This document shows, in pieces, positions 45,286 to 57,469 of a DNA stretch of 64,000 nt (positions are counted from its first letter, which is position 1; each line of letters starts with the position of its first letter). The notes under the pieces are model-generated. The model saw only the letters and a program-made list of their open reading frames with translations, did no database searches and had not been told where the DNA came from. The stretch is from Chelonoidis abingdonii. Lineage: Eukaryota; Chordata; Testudines; Testudinidae. Location: NCBI RefSeq assembly GCF_003597395.2, contig NC_133773.1, forward strand, positions 123,102,483 through 123,166,482, written 5' to 3'. A program made the translations under genes and the position numbers.

Positions 45286-46716
45286 TAATAATGACAAAGA
45301 AAGTCTTGCTGTAAAACAATCTCTCAGTGGTGAACACTTCAGTAAACTGAAACAAGACTGACCTGTCATCTGTAACTTGAGGCAGCCACTGACTAACAAT
45401 GGGCTGAAACCAGAACAGCAGATCCAAAAATCCCACCTCTTACCCAGAACTTTTGGGTGTTCAAAATCCAGATTCAGGTCCAGATCAGAATGCTGTAGCT
45501 TGAGACTACTTCTGCTTCTGGCTGACACAGTAAGTAACTGAACTCTCTGCCAGGAACAGCTGAATGACATTTATAATTTACCTCATCTCTGGTTTTAGAA
45601 TTATTCAATTTCTAAACTATAATTTATAGTTCTATATACATTAGCAGGTAGCAAATGAAACTGAAGTCATTGACTTTAAAATTCTAAGGCAGTATGACTT
45701 TATTGTGTTAAATATTTACGTATTACCTACACTGGGCCATATCCTTCCTCCCATTACTCATATGAATAGTCCCTTTGAAGTCACTGACAGACACTCTGGC
45801 TGGCACTGCAGGTGGTTCCAGGATTTAGCCCATTCAGTTTTCCCTGAGGCACTTTCAGTTTGGCAGAAATGCAGAAAGCACTTTGCTAAACAGCAACACT
45901 CAGAAGGAACAAAAATTAATAGGCAGAAAATGTGCATGAGCTTTCGGGGAAAAAAAATCACAGCTCTTCCCCTGCTGTCAGTTTCACTCTCTATCAGAAG
46001 TCTGAACTATAAGTAAATAACCTGTATTTAGCTATTATACTATTTATGGTGCAGTCAAATAATGAACTAATTTGTATTTACAATTCTACTTTCAACAGCA
46101 TTTAATGTATATAATCTTGGAGCCTCCCCTGCAATCTCACAGTGTGGCTACTGCAAAGGCAAATCATACTTCAAGAGCTTTAGGGCTGTCACTGCTGTTT
46201 CAGTAAAGCAATGCCAGAGAAGTTATCACTCACCATGAGCACAGTTGTGGAGGATGTGCCACTGACTCAGCTGAGCTTGATAGGAAAGAACAGTGCCAAT
46301 GATACAAACAAGAAAGTTCTTCAAGACACAGTGATAACATTCCTGCATTTGAGCAAGCAGTCAGGATTATGGACTTGGACTGATTTCACTCATTAAACAG
46401 ACTTTTTCAAATCAACCAAACTAGACACTTTCAGTATCCTGACATTCAAAATGATAGCAATTTACAGGAATGATGAACACCTGCCATATAATCAATACTG
46501 CAGAAAAGGACGATCAACTCCGTTCATTTTCTAATTTGCAGTCAAGTCCAGGGCACTGCAGTAATGGCCTCACTGTATCCCTTACCCATCTTCGTCGCAG
46601 GATCCACTTAACCAAGGTTACATTGCTCAGTTCGTTGCCTTTATTGTCTTTTTTTCAAAAGTATCAGTAGATAGTTTAGCAATGAATTTAGGACACTGAA
46701 ATGCAATTGACTGATG
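45286..46716. other. intron, little recognised
   Basis: 45735-45800 ('catatgaatagtccctttga') is a small palindromic-repeat remnant. Frames of 60-103 codons show no family features. Confidence 0.4.
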
Positions 46717-47808
46717 GGAAGTATGGGTTGGAGGAATGGACTGTGAAGTGGATAGAAAACTGGTTGAATCAACGGGCTCAGCGGGTAGGTATCAATGGCA
46801 CACTCTCTAGTTGGCAACCAGTAACAAGTGGTGTGCCCCAGGGGTCTGTCTTAGGGCCCGTTCTATTCAATGTTTTCATTAATGATCTTGATGATGGGAT
46901 AGCTTGCACATTAAGTAAATTTGCAGATGACACCAAGTTGGGGGGAGTGGTGGACACGCTGGAGGGCAGGGATAGGATTCAGGGAGACTTAGACAAATTG
47001 GAGAAGTGGGCCACAAGAAACCTCATGAAGTTCAACAAGGACAAGTGCAAAGTCCTGCACTTAGGACAGAAAAACCCCATGCACTGCTACAGGCTGGGGA
47101 CTGTTTGGCTAAGTAGCAGTGCTGAAGAAAAGGATCTTGGGGTTACGGTAGATGGAAAGTTGAACATGAGCCTACAGTGTGCTCTTGTAGCCAAAAAGGC
47201 TAATAACATACTGGGCTGTATTAGTAGGAGTGTTGCCAGCAGATCAAGGGATGTGATTATTCCCCTCTATTCGGCACTGGTGAGGCCGCATCTGGAATAT
47301 TGTGTCCAGTTTTGGGCGCCACACTACAAAAAGGACGTGGAACAATTGGAGAGAGTCCAGCGGAGGGCAACAAAAATGATTAGAGGACTGGAGCACATGA
47401 CTTATGAAGAGAGACTGAAGGAACTGGGCTTATTTAGCCTGCAGAAGAGAAGACTAAGGGGGGATTTGATAGCAACCTTCAACTACTTGAAGGGATGCTC
47501 CAAGGAGGAGGGAGCTAGGCTGTTCTCAGTGGTGACGGAGGACAGAACAAGGAGCAATGGTTTGAAGTTGCAGCTGCGGAAGTCGAGGCTGGATATTAGA
47601 AAAAACTTTCTGACTAGGAGAGTGGTGAAGTATTGGAATGGGTTACCTAGGGAGGTGGTAGAATCTCCATCTTTAGAGCTATTTAAAGTCCGGCTAGACC
47701 GCACCCTGGCTGGGATTATTTAGGGAAAGTGGTCCTGCCTTTAGCAGGGGGTTGGACTAGATGACCTCATGAGGTCCCTTCCAACCTTTTGATTCTATGA
47801 TTCTATGA
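46717..47808 (+). mobile_element. 5'-truncated young CR1 LINE (copy B) with open RT C-terminal frame
   Basis: 1,092 bp, starting abruptly at GGAAGTATGGG and ending with GATTCTATGATTCTATGA. The frame is open from the boundary to 47723 and includes [40 protein letters not shown], the FADDTKLGG catalytic loop and the C-terminus [10 protein letters not shown]. The Met at 46701 lies in flanking DNA and is fortuitous. 5' truncation is the usual result of target-primed reverse transcription. It lacks endonuclease and most RT motifs, so it is dead despite the long frame. Antisense to ABLIM2. Confidence 0.93.
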
Positions 47809-47868
47809 ATTCCTTATCATGGCAGCAGTGGTTTTAAATGATGTAGTTGTTTTTTAAACCTATTCTGA

Positions 47869-48470
47869 AATAAATTCTGGGGTGAAAGTGAGCCGGTACA
47901 GGCTGGTACAGCATATTGGTACCATATGCAGCCCATGTTAAAGCGCTATCCCTTTTGTCTCCCCTGCCAGTAGGGTCCATACCAGCAGGGTCATTGACGG
48001 GGGTGGGGAAGGAGAAGGGGTACCAACGTTAAAGCACTACCGCAGCAAAGGACCCTCCTTAAAGTGCTGCCATGCTTTAACGTTGCTTCCCCACCCCCAT
48101 CGGCGGCTCTAGCGGTAGGGACCCTACCGGCAGGGCTGCCGATGGGCGAGGCAAAAGGGGCAACGACGTTAAAGCTCTGCCACAGCACTTTAACATTGTT
48201 GCCCCTTCCCCCCTGCAACCAACGGGGGGGGCGCAGGGGGGGGGGGAAGGGCAGATCCCCCGGGCCGGCGATATAAAAGGGCCCAGGGCTCCTTTTAAAT
48301 CATCGCCAGAGCCCCAGGTGGTGGGGGCCAGGCAGCGGAGATGGGCTGGCTGGGGGAGGCTGACCCCCCCCAGCCTCACCCCTTTCACCCAAGGCCCCGC
48401 CTCTTCCAGGGGCCAGAGCCAGCCCCCATACTGGTAAGAATTTATTATTACTTTCACCCCTGAATAAATT
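47869..48470. mobile_element. GC-rich hAT-type element, TSD AATAAATT
   Basis: 47877-48462 (586 bp) begins CTGGGGTGAAAGT and ends ACTTTCACCCCTG (reversed CAGGGGTGAAAGT), one mismatch in 13. AATAAATT lies directly outside both ends. Inside are inverted 12-mers AACGTTAAAGCA/TGCTTTAACGTT, long G runs at 48224-48246 and repeated 'ccggtac'-type text. No transposase frame is present. The GC content is that of the element and does not mark a promoter. Confidence 0.87.
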
Positions 48471-49200
48471 ATATCTTTCACAGTCACCACATGCAATTCC
48501 CCATCTCAACAAAAATGAGTAATAATTAAGGTTTCAAAATACTGTATAATGTAACTCTGTGTTCACATGCTCAGGGCTTTCTGCAATATCCATTTGTGAA
48601 GTGAAGTTTTCCATGCTTGGCCCCAACTTAAGGTTTTTTTGCACTAAAGCAAACTTCCTTTGCCACTTGAGCTGGGAGAGAGTGAAACAAGTAAGCTTGT
48701 TTTCCCACAGTAAAAGAAATAAAAGAAATTCTATCAGGTATTTTTAAACAGAACTAAATAATAGTGTCTCTGCAATAAATAGCCCCATGTAATCTTATGC
48801 AGGAAGCTGTGTCTTTTTAGGCAGCTGAATCTGTGTAGCCATGGATTTCATGAGCTTTCTTAGGTCTCCAGCCTATTCAAAACTGGTGTGTATACACCTT
48901 TCACAGGACATAGATGTTGCAGAGTCCCTCCCACCAGATGCAGCTACTTCTCCCACAGATGTTGATGGTGCCTTTCACGGAGCCTAAGCTCTGGGCGAAT
49001 TTCACTCTGAATCAGCTGGAAAACACACTGAAGCTGTATTTATTAGGTGTTTCTCTCTGTGCTCCTTAAGTTATTTCTCTCCATATTCACTGCACTACTT
49101 CAGATTCACTATCATTCAGAGTTTTACTTCCCTTGTTCTTTTCTTGCATTAAAGATAATCTGACACAAATAAATTATTAACAGAAGTATCATAGGCCTGC
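48471..49200. other. intron, nothing recognised
   Basis: AT-rich, no supported features. Confidence 0.4.
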
Positions 49201-49201
49201 C

Positions 49202-49239
49202 TGTGTGTGTGTGTGTGTGTGTGCGTGCGCACACATGTG
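49202..49239. repeat. (TG)n tract with strict purine/pyrimidine alternation
   Basis: 38 bases alternate without a break, starting as TG repeats and continuing through GCGTGCGCACACATGTG. Such runs favour Z-DNA. Confidence 0.9.
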
Positions 49240-49269
49240 AACATGCCCCGTACCTGATAAAAAAAAATC

Positions 49270-49610
49270 TTCATTTAAGAATTGCCAAGGATGGAAAATC
49301 CACCACATCCCATAGTGAATTATTCCATTGATTAATTGCCTACATTAATCTGAACTTGAGTAGCTTCAACTTCCACTCATTATATCGTTATACCTTTGTC
49401 TGCTAGACTGACAAGCCCTGTTTTATCAAAATATTGTTCCCCTTGTAGGTACTTATAGATTATGACCAAGTCAGCCCTTCACCTTGTCTTTGTTAAACTA
49501 AACAGATTGAATTCCTGGAGTTTATTGCATGTTTTATAATTCTTTAATCATTTTATGCTGGTTATTGTTCCCTTCTTCAATTTGATTTTCCGGAATGTAA
49601 GATCTTTCCT
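49270..49610 (-). mobile_element. CR1/L3-type LINE 3' fragment
   Basis: Antisense blocks 'ggatggaaaatccaccacat', 'attattccattgattaattg', 'agtagcttcaacttccactc' and 'tatacctttgtctgctagac' occur in the order of an old LINE 3' end shared by sauropsids. Non-coding. Confidence 0.6.
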
Positions 49611-49659
49611 CTTTAGTTACTGTCCTTACAGTAGCATTTAGACAGCCCATTCGGCAACT

Positions 49660-49860
49660 GTGGCCCCGTTATTCTAGACATGTGCACCCGCAGGAGACAG
49701 AAGGCACTTACATGATGGACAAATTGTGGTAGGGAAAACACAGCCTCAGAGAGGGTAAGTGACTTGCCTAATGTCTCAGAATAGGCAAGTGGCAGAACCA
49801 GGAATACAATGCTGGTCTCCTGACTCCCAGTGACTTATCTATAAGACTACACTCTCTCTC
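49660..49860 (-). mobile_element. MIR-type SINE
   Basis: Antisense MIR: 'agagagggtaagtgacttgc', 'caagtggcagaaccaggaat', 'ctggtctcctgactcccagt'. The tRNA-like end is to the right and eroded. Confidence 0.72.
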
Positions 49861-50999
49861 TTGAGGGCATCAGACAAGGATCTTATTTCTTCTAGAGCTT
49901 AGACCCATTTGGTTATCTTACCATACCTGCAAGGTGTTGTTCAACTTTGCCAGTAAGCTTAGTCCTCAGCCATACAGGCTAAAAGCCCACCCAAATGGAC
50001 TGAATGTAAAAAGTCTTGCAAGTCATATGTTAGGTCCAACAATAGTAACAATGTCTGTTGAAGACTAGGCCGAGAAAGTTTACATATGAAAGTCTGGTTA
50101 CTAGCCATTCTAGAGTACGTTGAAAATACCATAGCAGAACAACTAGACCCTGACAAAAACCAGTCAGCATAGAAGAGAGCACTCATGCTGAAGTGAAAAA
50201 AATGCATCTGTGATTGTCCACACAGGTGAGCTCTAAAAATTCACTTGCAGAGAAGCATTCCTTATCATGTACACGGCAACGAAACATACATGGGAATAAT
50301 GTTAATTACAATTTGCATGCCAGAGTCATCTACAGAAAACTGACATCACCTGTGGCTTTTGCGATATGGGGGCCCAGTGTAAGTATACCATAGTTTGCAC
50401 CATGATTTTATGAAGCAGAAGAGCTTAAAAACTATACTAGATTGAGAGTTTACTCTCTGCCCAGAGTAAGGGGCTGTGCTGACCCCAGAAGTAATTGTGA
50501 TTCAGCAGGTCACAATTCCTTCCCTGATTCCCAATTACTGTTGGGGAAAAAGGAACCTACTGCAGTCCCCCAAAGGGTGCAGTTTACCTTGCCCATCATA
50601 TGGGCCCTGCTCTAGTGGCAAGCAGGGTGGATCGAGCCAAGATTCTGCAAACTCCCAACTCCCTTCCACTCACTTGCAGAGGGAAGTAAACAGAGAGGCG
50701 GTGCGGTCCTCCACACTTGACCCAAGAAGGTCTTACTTGGCTGAGTGAAGGAGGGGAGTCTAATGCCCTTTTACTCAACTGAGTGGCTAAATAGGATAAG
50801 AGAACAATCTAGCTTAACAGTGATTCAGATAGGAAGAAATGATAGGATGAAGTTACGGCTTGCTTACCCTTTAGAGAGCCTTTTATTATGATGCTACATA
50901 CAACATATCAACAACCCTCACAAATGCACATGCTGCAAGGAGAAATTTGCTGAACTTATGAAACTGAGGATAGTCAGTACAAAACAGGAAAGAGATTGG
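49861..50999. other. intron, nothing recognised
   Basis: A 90-codon frame at 50476-50748 has no motif or splice context. Nothing else was seen. Confidence 0.4.
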
Positions 51000-51560
51000 A
51001 TCAAAGAAGACCTGGTCAAATGGGGTTATGGGCTGACAAGCACAATTTAGTGCAGAAAAAGTGCCAAGTAATGAGGATAAGGGAAACAATTAAGAAAAGA
51101 GATTATTTCCTAAAAGGTCAGGCACTACAAGAGACTAATCAGGAAAATGATTTGACAGCAATAGCGGGAGAGAAACTAAACCCATCTGCTGAATATCTGG
51201 CAGTTAATCAGCAAACCTAACAGGCTAATGGGATGTAATGTATTAATGGAGGGCATAACAGAAGTGATTGTAATGGCACTGTTCAAAGAACTGGTGAAAT
51301 AATATCTAGAATTCTGAGCACAGTGTTTGATGCCATTTTAGGAGACAAATAGTGAAGAGCCAGAGTGACCACATGGGCCGTCAGCTGGGATGTTCACAGT
51401 TCTACACAGTAAGCAAAGAATTTAGGAATCTGCATCCATTAAAAACCAATGTGACTTTGGTATATATGTGATCATGAAGGGTGTAGAAAAAATGGCAGGC
51501 TCTGTAAGAACAGTAAGACCATTTTGAGAATTTTCTTTGCACGGAGGGAAATTAATGTGC
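51000..51560 (+). mobile_element. decayed CR1/L3-like LINE fragment
   Basis: The frame at 50996-51220 includes KHNLVQKKCQVMRIRE, an eroded version of the [11 protein letters not shown] block, followed by 'aatgtattaatggagggcat' and 'gcactgttcaaagaactggt' text resembling the later RT C-terminus. Many indels. Confidence 0.5.
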
Positions 51561-54500
51561 AGAATTGTGGTGTTTAGATGTTGCTTGAAATTATTAGAAC
51601 TAGGAGCACTGTCTGTTGGGAGTCCGAAAGGACAGGAAACAGGAAGGAGGGGGAGGAGTTGAGGAGGCAGGGTGAGTTACAGAGGGTGCAGCAGCAGCTT
51701 GGTAAAGACGTTTCCATTTTACAAATAGAGTCCTGTTGAAGTTTGTTAGTACCTTGCCTGGTTGATACAAGACTAGATGACTAAAGGGTACAGTTCAAGA
51801 GGCAAATGTGATTATTTATAAAGAACTAGATGCTAGCTCTCCATTGGTCCACATACTTTAAAGTCAACTGGAGTGTTGCCTTTGAAAAAAAGTCAATGGC
51901 CAGTTATGGCCCTTAAATAGGCAATAAAAAAACAAGGTACCAGCTAACTAATCAGATGGACTTAAATAAACTTCACAGCCTTCTTCTGTCCTAGAATGTT
52001 ATGTAGACATTCCTGTAATTCTGCAGTTTTGAGCTACCCACACCCCAAGAATATCAGAAGCTAGTAAGTACTAGATTCTACAGACAAAAAGCTTCTAATT
52101 GCATTGTCCCCCTCAAGAGTTTTTTCTAGAAACTAATGTAAGAGAGCATACAAATCAATCAATAAATCAGGAAAACTGTAGATTAAGAGACCTGGTGACA
52201 AATGCAGTCAGGACACAGCACGCCGCTTGTTTGCAAAATTTATTTCGTTATAAAGGGATACAACTGAAAAACAGCAGCCCAGATCCTCAGTTTGTATAAA
52301 TGGAGCAATGGAGCAGCATTGATTTACACTAGCTGAAATGGCCATGCATGTATGTTGGGCAGACTCATAACTGCTCCCATTGAAATCAATGGCAAAACTT
52401 TCATGCTCTAATACTTTTTAAAATATAAACCATTTCTGATCTCAGTAGTTGTATTTTCTTATTAGTTTGCTACAAAATTTAAACTGTTCCCTATTTTGCT
52501 GTGGCTACTATTTTCCCTCAGCTCCATCTGAAATGAAATAATGCCTATGGGCACACTCAAGTACCAAGAAACAAAATCTAGAAATATTTGTCCTCATAGC
52601 TGTTTAAATAAGGCTGTATTCCAGGCCTATAAGCATGAGTTCCAAACAGACCAGTTTCTGGAATTATTAGCTCTCCATTTTCAGGGACCAATTAGAAATA
52701 GAGGTAAAACAGCACGATCTCTTTAAATTACTAACTGATGTCTCCATGGAGGTCAAAGTGAACCTGAGGTAATCAAAATATTAGAAAGATACTAATACCA
52801 TCCAGTAATTTGTCTGTAAAAACCTATGTGAAAGCCACATAAAGCCCTCAAGCTGCAGATTAACATTTGCAATGTGTCTTAATATAGCAAATGCTATCAA
52901 TGCAAACCACATAAAAATGCGGCGTCCAATAACTCCTTTCCATGGCAAAAGTACAAAAGTTACGTAACAGGAGTGCCAAGATAAAGGTGTGGAACCGCTG
53001 ACTCACTCTACCCTCAGTGGTCTTGTGGAAGGAGGTGGTCATGGCATGGAACTGCATGGAGCTTGAGGGATTTGGGAACTGTGACCCAACTTTGTAGATT
53101 ACTGGTTATGTGCATATCTGTCCTAAGACCTGTAGCTGCTAGCAGCACAGCTGACTTGGTGTCACACTGCTCTTTAGCTGCACACCGAGTACACTAACTT
53201 ACACACAGAGAGAGTGGTAGACGTCATGGAGCAGAAATTAATGTTGCCTTAAATCGTGTTGGAGACATGGTGCCTGGATGGCTTTCACCTCACCTCAGCC
53301 TCTCCCCATGGAAATGTCCTTTGCTCATGTGGAGGACTGATTCCAGCTTGGGGAAAGAGGGCTGTGTGCCTCATTTCTCTTTCCTCTGATCTTCAATCCT
53401 GGCCCTGTTTTCATGCTAGTTACATGCATTTGCTCCCATCTGTCTTGCTGAATGGAGGTCAAACAAGGAGGGGCGGGGGGGCGCGAAACACATTTCCTGG
53501 CTAGGAGCTGAACAAACATTTAGAGCTGGGGGGAAAAAAATAGTTTAGAGGGAATTTCCATGGCTAAGCTCTTCATCCTCTCCCTGCTGGAAACAAAACA
53601 ATAATAATGCCTATGTGTTATAGTAACTCCAAAAGCATAAGAGAAATAAAATCAAGTAGACAGAATGTTTTTATACAGCTAGCTAAATCATGATGAATTG
53701 CCCCAATCACTATTTACACATTTGCTAATCTGCCATTTAAACCAGTATAAAATGTCAGATCTATGCTGCACCAGAAGGCACTACAAACATTAATCTCATC
53801 TTCCAAAAGTGTGTGCCCTGTTTGCAGTGAAAAAGTTGGGGGGGGGAATCAAGAATGTGGGTCTGATCTTTTCCTAGGTTTTATTTCTGTGTTTAATTCT
53901 GACATAAATGGAGGGGTTAACCATTGTTTTGTTGCAATCACTTAGTCACTTCAATTGCTTGCTTGTCTTAGACTTGCAAACATGTTGGAGCTAAACTGAG
54001 CCTTACGGTAAGTGGGTACAAATTAATTAATTTCAATTAAATTGTGACTGCATACAGCAGGGAGCAATACACTCTTATAATTTTATTATATATGTACAAA
54101 TGAAGCTATTGTTTATCCCTATAGAACATATCAGCACATAGTTTTCATTTTCACATACAGGCTATACAACTTCAGTTATCAACAGTCCTTCAAAAGTACT
54201 TTCATCAGAGTAATGTGTAATATTCACATAAGCATCAGTCCTGAACCTGGAACTCCCCTGCTACTTTCTGCACATCTCCGTAACCAAAACCTCCATTTAT
54301 CTGCAGCAGATAAAATTTTCAAACTGCCTAGACACCAAATTCTTGGAACAGATGGGAAAGAATTTTACTCTGTTCACTTTGCAATGTGACATCCTCTTCA
54401 AAAGCTGACTCAATTTCAGGTCAGACCAGAATAACTCTAGACAGAAAGAAACTTCATATTAACCCTTAACAGAAAGGCCAGGAATAAGCAGACTTAGCCT

Positions 54501-55450
54501 AATAATAATTTGGATGATTCATAAACAAGATGCATGCTATTTTTCATATATATGAGTGATTTTAATATGTGCTCCATTTCTGTCTGTTGCAGGATTAGAT
54601 CAAAATCCTAGACCAAATTCCATATTATTGTAACTCTACTTATTTCAGTGCAATTAAAACAGAAATGAATTACTATTATACCTACTTTATCTGATTCACC
54701 GAAAAAAAATGTTTATGTGCATGATATATTTCAGGAAGAGAATTGATAAATGCTGTTCAGAAATAATATATTTTGCATTTTGTTCACCGGAAGGGAATAC
54801 TGTAACATATGGTTGGTGGAGAGAGGAGCTGGTATTTGAGACAGTTTTATAAGACCAAATAAGTATTAAAAGAAAATAAAGGCCGAACACAAGGAAGGGT
54901 ATTCTATTTTAGGGACCCTTCTTAAAAAGATCTAAATGGCATTTAGTTTCAGAGACTGAATCTGATTAGCACTATCATCACAGGCAAAAAATACAGTGAA
55001 CCTAACCTGTAAAGAAACCCCAAGTGCCAGCCATTTCAGTGCTTAGTCTTTGAGAACAAAGTTTTTTTCCACCCACAACAGAAGCTTATTTCTTTTTATA
55101 TTACAATAGCACCCAGAGGGTTTCAGCTAACCACAGTTTCTTATGCTGCAGGTTATTCTTATTCTCTATACATGTTTTGATAGTCTGATATACATCGATC
55201 GTATAGACAGATGAAGGTCATCACTATTTTGTGTAAAGGGCAAGGAAGTTCCAAATTCGTTCATTCTGTGCCAGTTGCTAATAAGCCTACAGATCCAATT
55301 CAATATTTTGGTAGCAGTGTATTAAGCTCACAGTAACTTATGGCTGGGAAATGTGAGTGACTATTCCTTGACTTTTGTCCTACCAAGTCAGCTGGAATCA
55401 GCCCGCCTTTTCTTGCTCTCCATTTAAGAGCCTATCTTGACTGGGCCTTC
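51561..55450. other. intron or upstream DNA, nothing recognised
   Basis: About 3.9 kb of mostly AT-rich sequence. 52275-52345 may be a palindromic-repeat remnant ('cattgatttacactagctga'). 53467-53485 is a short G-rich run. No promoter-like CpG island or first exon of ABLIM2 was identified. Confidence 0.4.
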
Positions 55451-56186
55451 TTAGGGTATGTTTACACTATGAAATTAGGTCGATTTTATAGAAGTCGATT
55501 TTTAGAAATCGATTTTATATGTCCCCGCTAAGCGCACTAAGTTGGCAGAGTGTGTCCTCACTACTGTGGCTAGCATCAACTCACAAAGCAGTGCACTGTG
55601 GGAAGCTATCCTACAGTTCCCGCAGTCTCCGCTGCCCACTGGAATTCTGCGTTAAGCTCCCAATGCCTGATAGGGCAAAAACATTGTCGTGGGCGGTTTT
55701 GGGTACGTCATCAGTCTCCTCTCCCTTCTTCCTTCTGTGAAAGCTACTGCAGACAATCATTTCACATCTTTTTTCCTGAATTACCCGTACAGACGCCATA
55801 GCACAGCAAGCATGGAGTCCATTCAGCTCACCGCTGCTGTTGTGAGCATTGTAAACATCTCACGCATTATCCTGCAGTATGGGCAGAACCTTGCTAAGAG
55901 ACACCAGCACGAGGACAATTTTGAGGAGGACATGGACACAGACATTCCTGAAAGCATAGGATGTGGCAATTGGGACATCATGGTGGCAGTGGGGCTGGTT
56001 GATACGTGGAATGCTGATTCTAGGCCCAGCAAACAAGTACAGACTGGTGGGACTACATAATGTTGCAGGTATGGAGTGATTCCCAGTGGCTGCGAAACTT
56101 TTGTATGCGCAAGGCCACTTTCCTGGAACTTTGTAAGTTGCTTTCCCCCGCCCTGTAGTGCAGGAATACCAAGATGAGAGCTGCCC

Positions 56187-57173
56187 TGAGGGTACGTCTA
56201 CACTGCACGATTATTTCGAATTAGCTTAAACCGATATTACAAAACAGATCAAATAAAATCGGTTTAGCGCGTCCAAAGTGGGATCACGAAATCGATTGTT
56301 TGCGTCCATGGTCCAAAGCTACCATCGATTTCAGGAGCGGTGCACTGTGGGTAGCTGTTCCTCAGCTATCCCATAGTTCCCACTTCCGNNNNNNNNNNNN
56401 NNNNNNNNNNNNNNNNNNNNNNNNNNNNNNNNNNNNNNNNNNNNNNNNNNNNNNNNNNNNNNNNNNNNNNNNNNNNNNNNNNNNNNNNNNNNNNNNNNNN
56501 NNNNNNNNNNNNNNNNNNNNNNNNNNNNNNNNNNNNNNNNNNNNNNNNNNNNNNNNNNNNNNNNNNNNNNNNNNNNNNNNNNNNNNNNNNNNNNNNNNNN
56601 NNNNNNNNNNNNNNNNNNNNNNNNNNNNNNNNNNNNNNNNNNNNNNNNNNNNNNNNNNNNNNNNNNNNNNNNNNNNNNNNNNNNNNNNNNNNNNNNNNNN
56701 NNNNNNNNNNNNNNNNNNNNNNNNNNNNNNNNNNNNNNNNNNNNNNNNNNNNNNNNNNNNNNNNNNNNNNNNNNNNNNNNNNNNNNNNNNNNNNNNNNNN
56801 NNNNNNNNNNNNNNNNNNNNNNNNNNNNNNNNNNNNNNNNNNNNNNNNNNNNNNNNNNNNNNNNNNNNNNNNNNNNNNNNNNNNNNNNNNNNNNNNNNNN
56901 NNNNNNNNNNNNNNNNNNNNNNNNNNNNNNNNNNNNNNNNNNNNNNNNNNNNNNNNNNNNNNNNNNNNNNNNNNNNNNNNNNNNNNNNNNNNNNNNNNNN
57001 NNNNNNNNNNNNNNNNNNNNNNNGCTACTCCTCTCGTCTGGGAGGAGTTCCGAAATCGATTTAAGGAGCCGTTTAACTCAATATTAATGACGACGTCATG
57101 TGAACGGGTACAGCGTTAAATCGGTATATCGGCCATTAAACCGATTTAAAGTCGCAGTGTAGACCTGGCCTGA
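56187..57173. mobile_element. Harbinger-like MITE inside the transposase, TSD TGA
   Basis: 56190-57170 begins GGGTACGTCTACACTGC and ends GCAGTGTAGACCTGGCC, nearly perfect inverted ends. TGA lies on both sides. Inside, 'gcggtgcactgtgggtagct' is also found in the host element, so the two are related. The centre is unknown because 56389-57023 is an assembly gap. Confidence 0.82.
56389..57023. other. assembly gap (635 N)
   Basis: Run of N. Nothing can be said about content. Any open frame drawn through it is artificial. Confidence 1.
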
Positions 57174-57469
57174 CAGTTGAGAAGCGAGTGGCGATAGTCC
57201 TGTGGACACTTGCAATGCCTGATTGCTACCAGTCAGTCAGGAATCAATTTGGAATGAGCAAATCTACGTGAGGACTGCTGTGATTCAAGTAGCTGACGGA
57301 ATCACTGACGTTCTGCTATCAAGGGTAGTGATTCTGGGAAATGTACAGGTCATAGTGGATGGCTTTGCTGCAATGGGTTTCCCTAACTGTGGTGGGGCGA
57401 TAGATGGAACGCATATCCCTATCTTGGCACTGGACCACCTTGCCAACCAGTACATAAACCGAAAGAGGT

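Noticed and set aside
46701..47723. 340-codon open frame as a host gene
   Set aside because: It is the CR1 reverse transcriptase C-terminus; its first Met is in flanking DNA just before the 5' truncation point.
47877..48462. GC-rich block as the ABLIM2 promoter
   Set aside because: Bounded by TIRs and TSD of a hAT-type element; no initiator exon or conserved 5' coding segment is adjacent.
56300..57064. 254-codon frame
   Set aside because: It crosses the N gap; most of its residues are unknown.
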